Positions 6,171-6,763 of a DNA stretch of 6,763 bases are shown piece after piece. The DNA lies in contig DAHWFG010000022.1 in assembly GCA_027325115.1 (NCBI GenBank), positions 1 to 6,763 on the forward strand, given 5' to 3'. Under the pieces are notes generated by a model. That model did no database searches and was not told the origin of the DNA. It worked only from the letters and a program-made list of their open reading frames with translations. A program made the position numbers and the translations under genes. This stretch comes from JAKBCQ01 sp021807585 (GTDB lineage Bacteria > Planctomycetota > Planctomycetia > Isosphaerales > Isosphaeraceae). Within the stretch, counting starts at the first letter, position 1, and each line of letters starts with the position of its first letter.

Positions 6171-6763
6171 CTACTCGGCCGCGGCGAGAATCGTTCGCGC
6201 GCCCGCGAGCGTCAGCTTGATCCGATTACGAACAATCAGTTGTTCACGATTCGATCGGACGGAGTCGGTAGCCGCCGATCCGCTCCGCCTCGATTCGTCC
6301 GCGGGTTGGCGACCTCCGCGGAACGTATAAGGTTCGTCGGATTTGGCCATTTCTTCGAGCGTCGGCGCAAGCGCCAGGTTGATCGCCGCGATCCCGTCGA
6401 TCAACCCCTCGTTGAAATTCCCCTGGCGAAACCGCGCGACGAACGCGTCGCGAATCTCGGTCCGCGCCGATTCCTTGATCCGCGAAGCGAACCGACGCGA
6501 CACCAGCGGAGTCGAGATTTCATGATCGTTTTTGGACATCAAGATATAAATGCCTTGACTCGCGGCTTTACGGGCGCGTTCGAGCGCGGCCTCGCCGATC
6601 TTCTCCCCTTTCAGCGATTCGACGGTCTCGATGACGATCGGCACGTGCCGCTTCGTTTCCATTTCATTAAGGCTCATTTGAGCTCTTTTCAGCGTCCCCT
6701 CTGTGAACATGTTCGCATCGTCGCGAATCTTTGAGGTGATCAGCGAATCACGCTCGCCGCGGT
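6171..6763 (-). CDS. TPM-domain protein, N-terminal part of a split gene (start off the window)
   Basis: The frame is open from the right edge to TAG at 6173-6171, giving 196 visible residues; the true start and any signal peptide lie beyond 6763. Visible residues 12-131 match the TPM (DUF477/TPM_phosphatase) fold: IRDDANMFTEGTLKRAQ, VPIVIETVESL, IYILMSKNDHEI, and EIRDAFVARFRQGNFNEGLIDGIAAIN. TPM domains occur in thylakoid and bacterial envelope proteins; some have acid phosphatase activity and others act in photosystem repair or are of unknown role. Residues 132-181 form a basic, Ser/Arg-rich linker, and 182-196 (LTLAGARTILAAAE) are the first helix of the HbpS/GlcG domain that continues past the stop. 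An internal ATG at 6710 is not the natural start because the TPM sequence begins before it. Confidence 0.75.
   Translation of the reverse strand, partial: RGERDSLITSKIRDDANMFTEGTLKRAQMSLNEMETKRHVPIVIETVESLKGEKIGEAALERARKAASQGIYILMSKNDHEISTPLVSRRFASRIKESARTEIRDAFVARFRQGNFNEGLIDGIAAINLALAPTLEEMAKSDEPYTFRGGRQPADESRRSGSAATDSVRSNREQLIVRNRIKLTLAGARTILAAAE

Larger units (their letters stand above)
5763..6763 (-). pseudogene. TPM plus HbpS/GlcG fusion gene interrupted by one in-frame TAG
   Basis: The two fragments are in the same frame and join as LAAAE-TAG-KALEQGVKENIAIVDDGG, which is continuous HbpS/GlcG sequence with the stop in place of one residue (a Glu, Lys or Gln codon is one base away). No frameshift, deletion or second stop is seen, and both halves keep well-conserved motifs. 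This points to a recent nonsense mutation, a base-call or assembly error, or read-through. The five complete genes or fragments with visible terminal stops in this window use TGA (four) or TAA (one), never TAG, but that sample is too small to argue for recoding. I annotate it as a probable pseudogene of a planctomycete-style two-domain exported protein. Confidence 0.65.

Noticed and set aside
6171..6173. TAG as a pyrrolysine or other programmed recoding site
   Set aside because: No specific recoding signal is visible, the surrounding protein family has no known unusual residue here, and a single-base nonsense change or sequencing error is simpler.
5997..6734. Plus-strand open frame of 245 codons
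   Set aside because: It is antisense to the TPM and HbpS coding sequence, where family motifs fix the true strand.

Overview
The window most likely comes from a planctomycete (Planctomycetota) chromosome. Four things point there. An exported amidohydrolase lies next to a TPM-plus-HbpS/GlcG fusion gene. An NHLRC2-type thioredoxin carries a Cys-Cys-Ile-Asn-Cys motif. A lone FkbH-like enzyme sits beside an acyl carrier protein. An extragenic inverted repeat reads, in different frames, as STKRKRV, YKHEAQASE and THSLALR, peptides I recall from spurious planctomycete ORFs. The taxonomic call is from memory and has not been searched. The DNA is GC-rich and unusually full of the palindrome CGATCG.

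Layout, left to right. (1) Positions 1-408, minus strand: N-terminal 136 residues of a membrane-anchored thioredoxin-like protein that runs off the left edge. (2) 409-1281: long intergenic region between divergent genes, with a candidate -10 box, several stem-loops, a 78-bp near-palindromic repeat and an AT-rich promoter-like stretch. (3) 1282-1740, plus strand: small CX4R dual-specificity-type phosphatase of the DUF442/BLH family. (4) 1793-3667 and 3754-4002, minus strand: FkbH-like HAD/GNAT enzyme and the acyl carrier protein encoded just upstream of it. (5) 4153-5646, minus strand: secreted imidazolonepropionase-like amidohydrolase. (6) 5763-6763, minus strand: a TPM-domain plus HbpS/GlcG-domain gene that runs off the right edge and is split by one in-frame TAG codon.

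The ACP and FkbH-like genes form the clearest functional unit. Known FkbH enzymes take a glyceryl unit from 1,3-bisphosphoglycerate and load it on an ACP, so the pair looks like a stand-alone glyceryl-ACP (or related three-carbon acyl-ACP) cassette; no ketosynthase or acyltransferase is visible. The amidohydrolase and the TPM-HbpS gene lie upstream on the same strand, but gaps of 150 and 116 bp leave co-transcription unproven. The phosphatase converges on the FkbH gene and diverges from the thioredoxin gene.

The points most worth a second look are the single amber codon in an otherwise intact fusion gene, the dispersed-type palindrome, the orphan FkbH/ACP pair and the CGATCG bias. I found no CRISPR array, tRNA, rRNA, transposase or phage gene.
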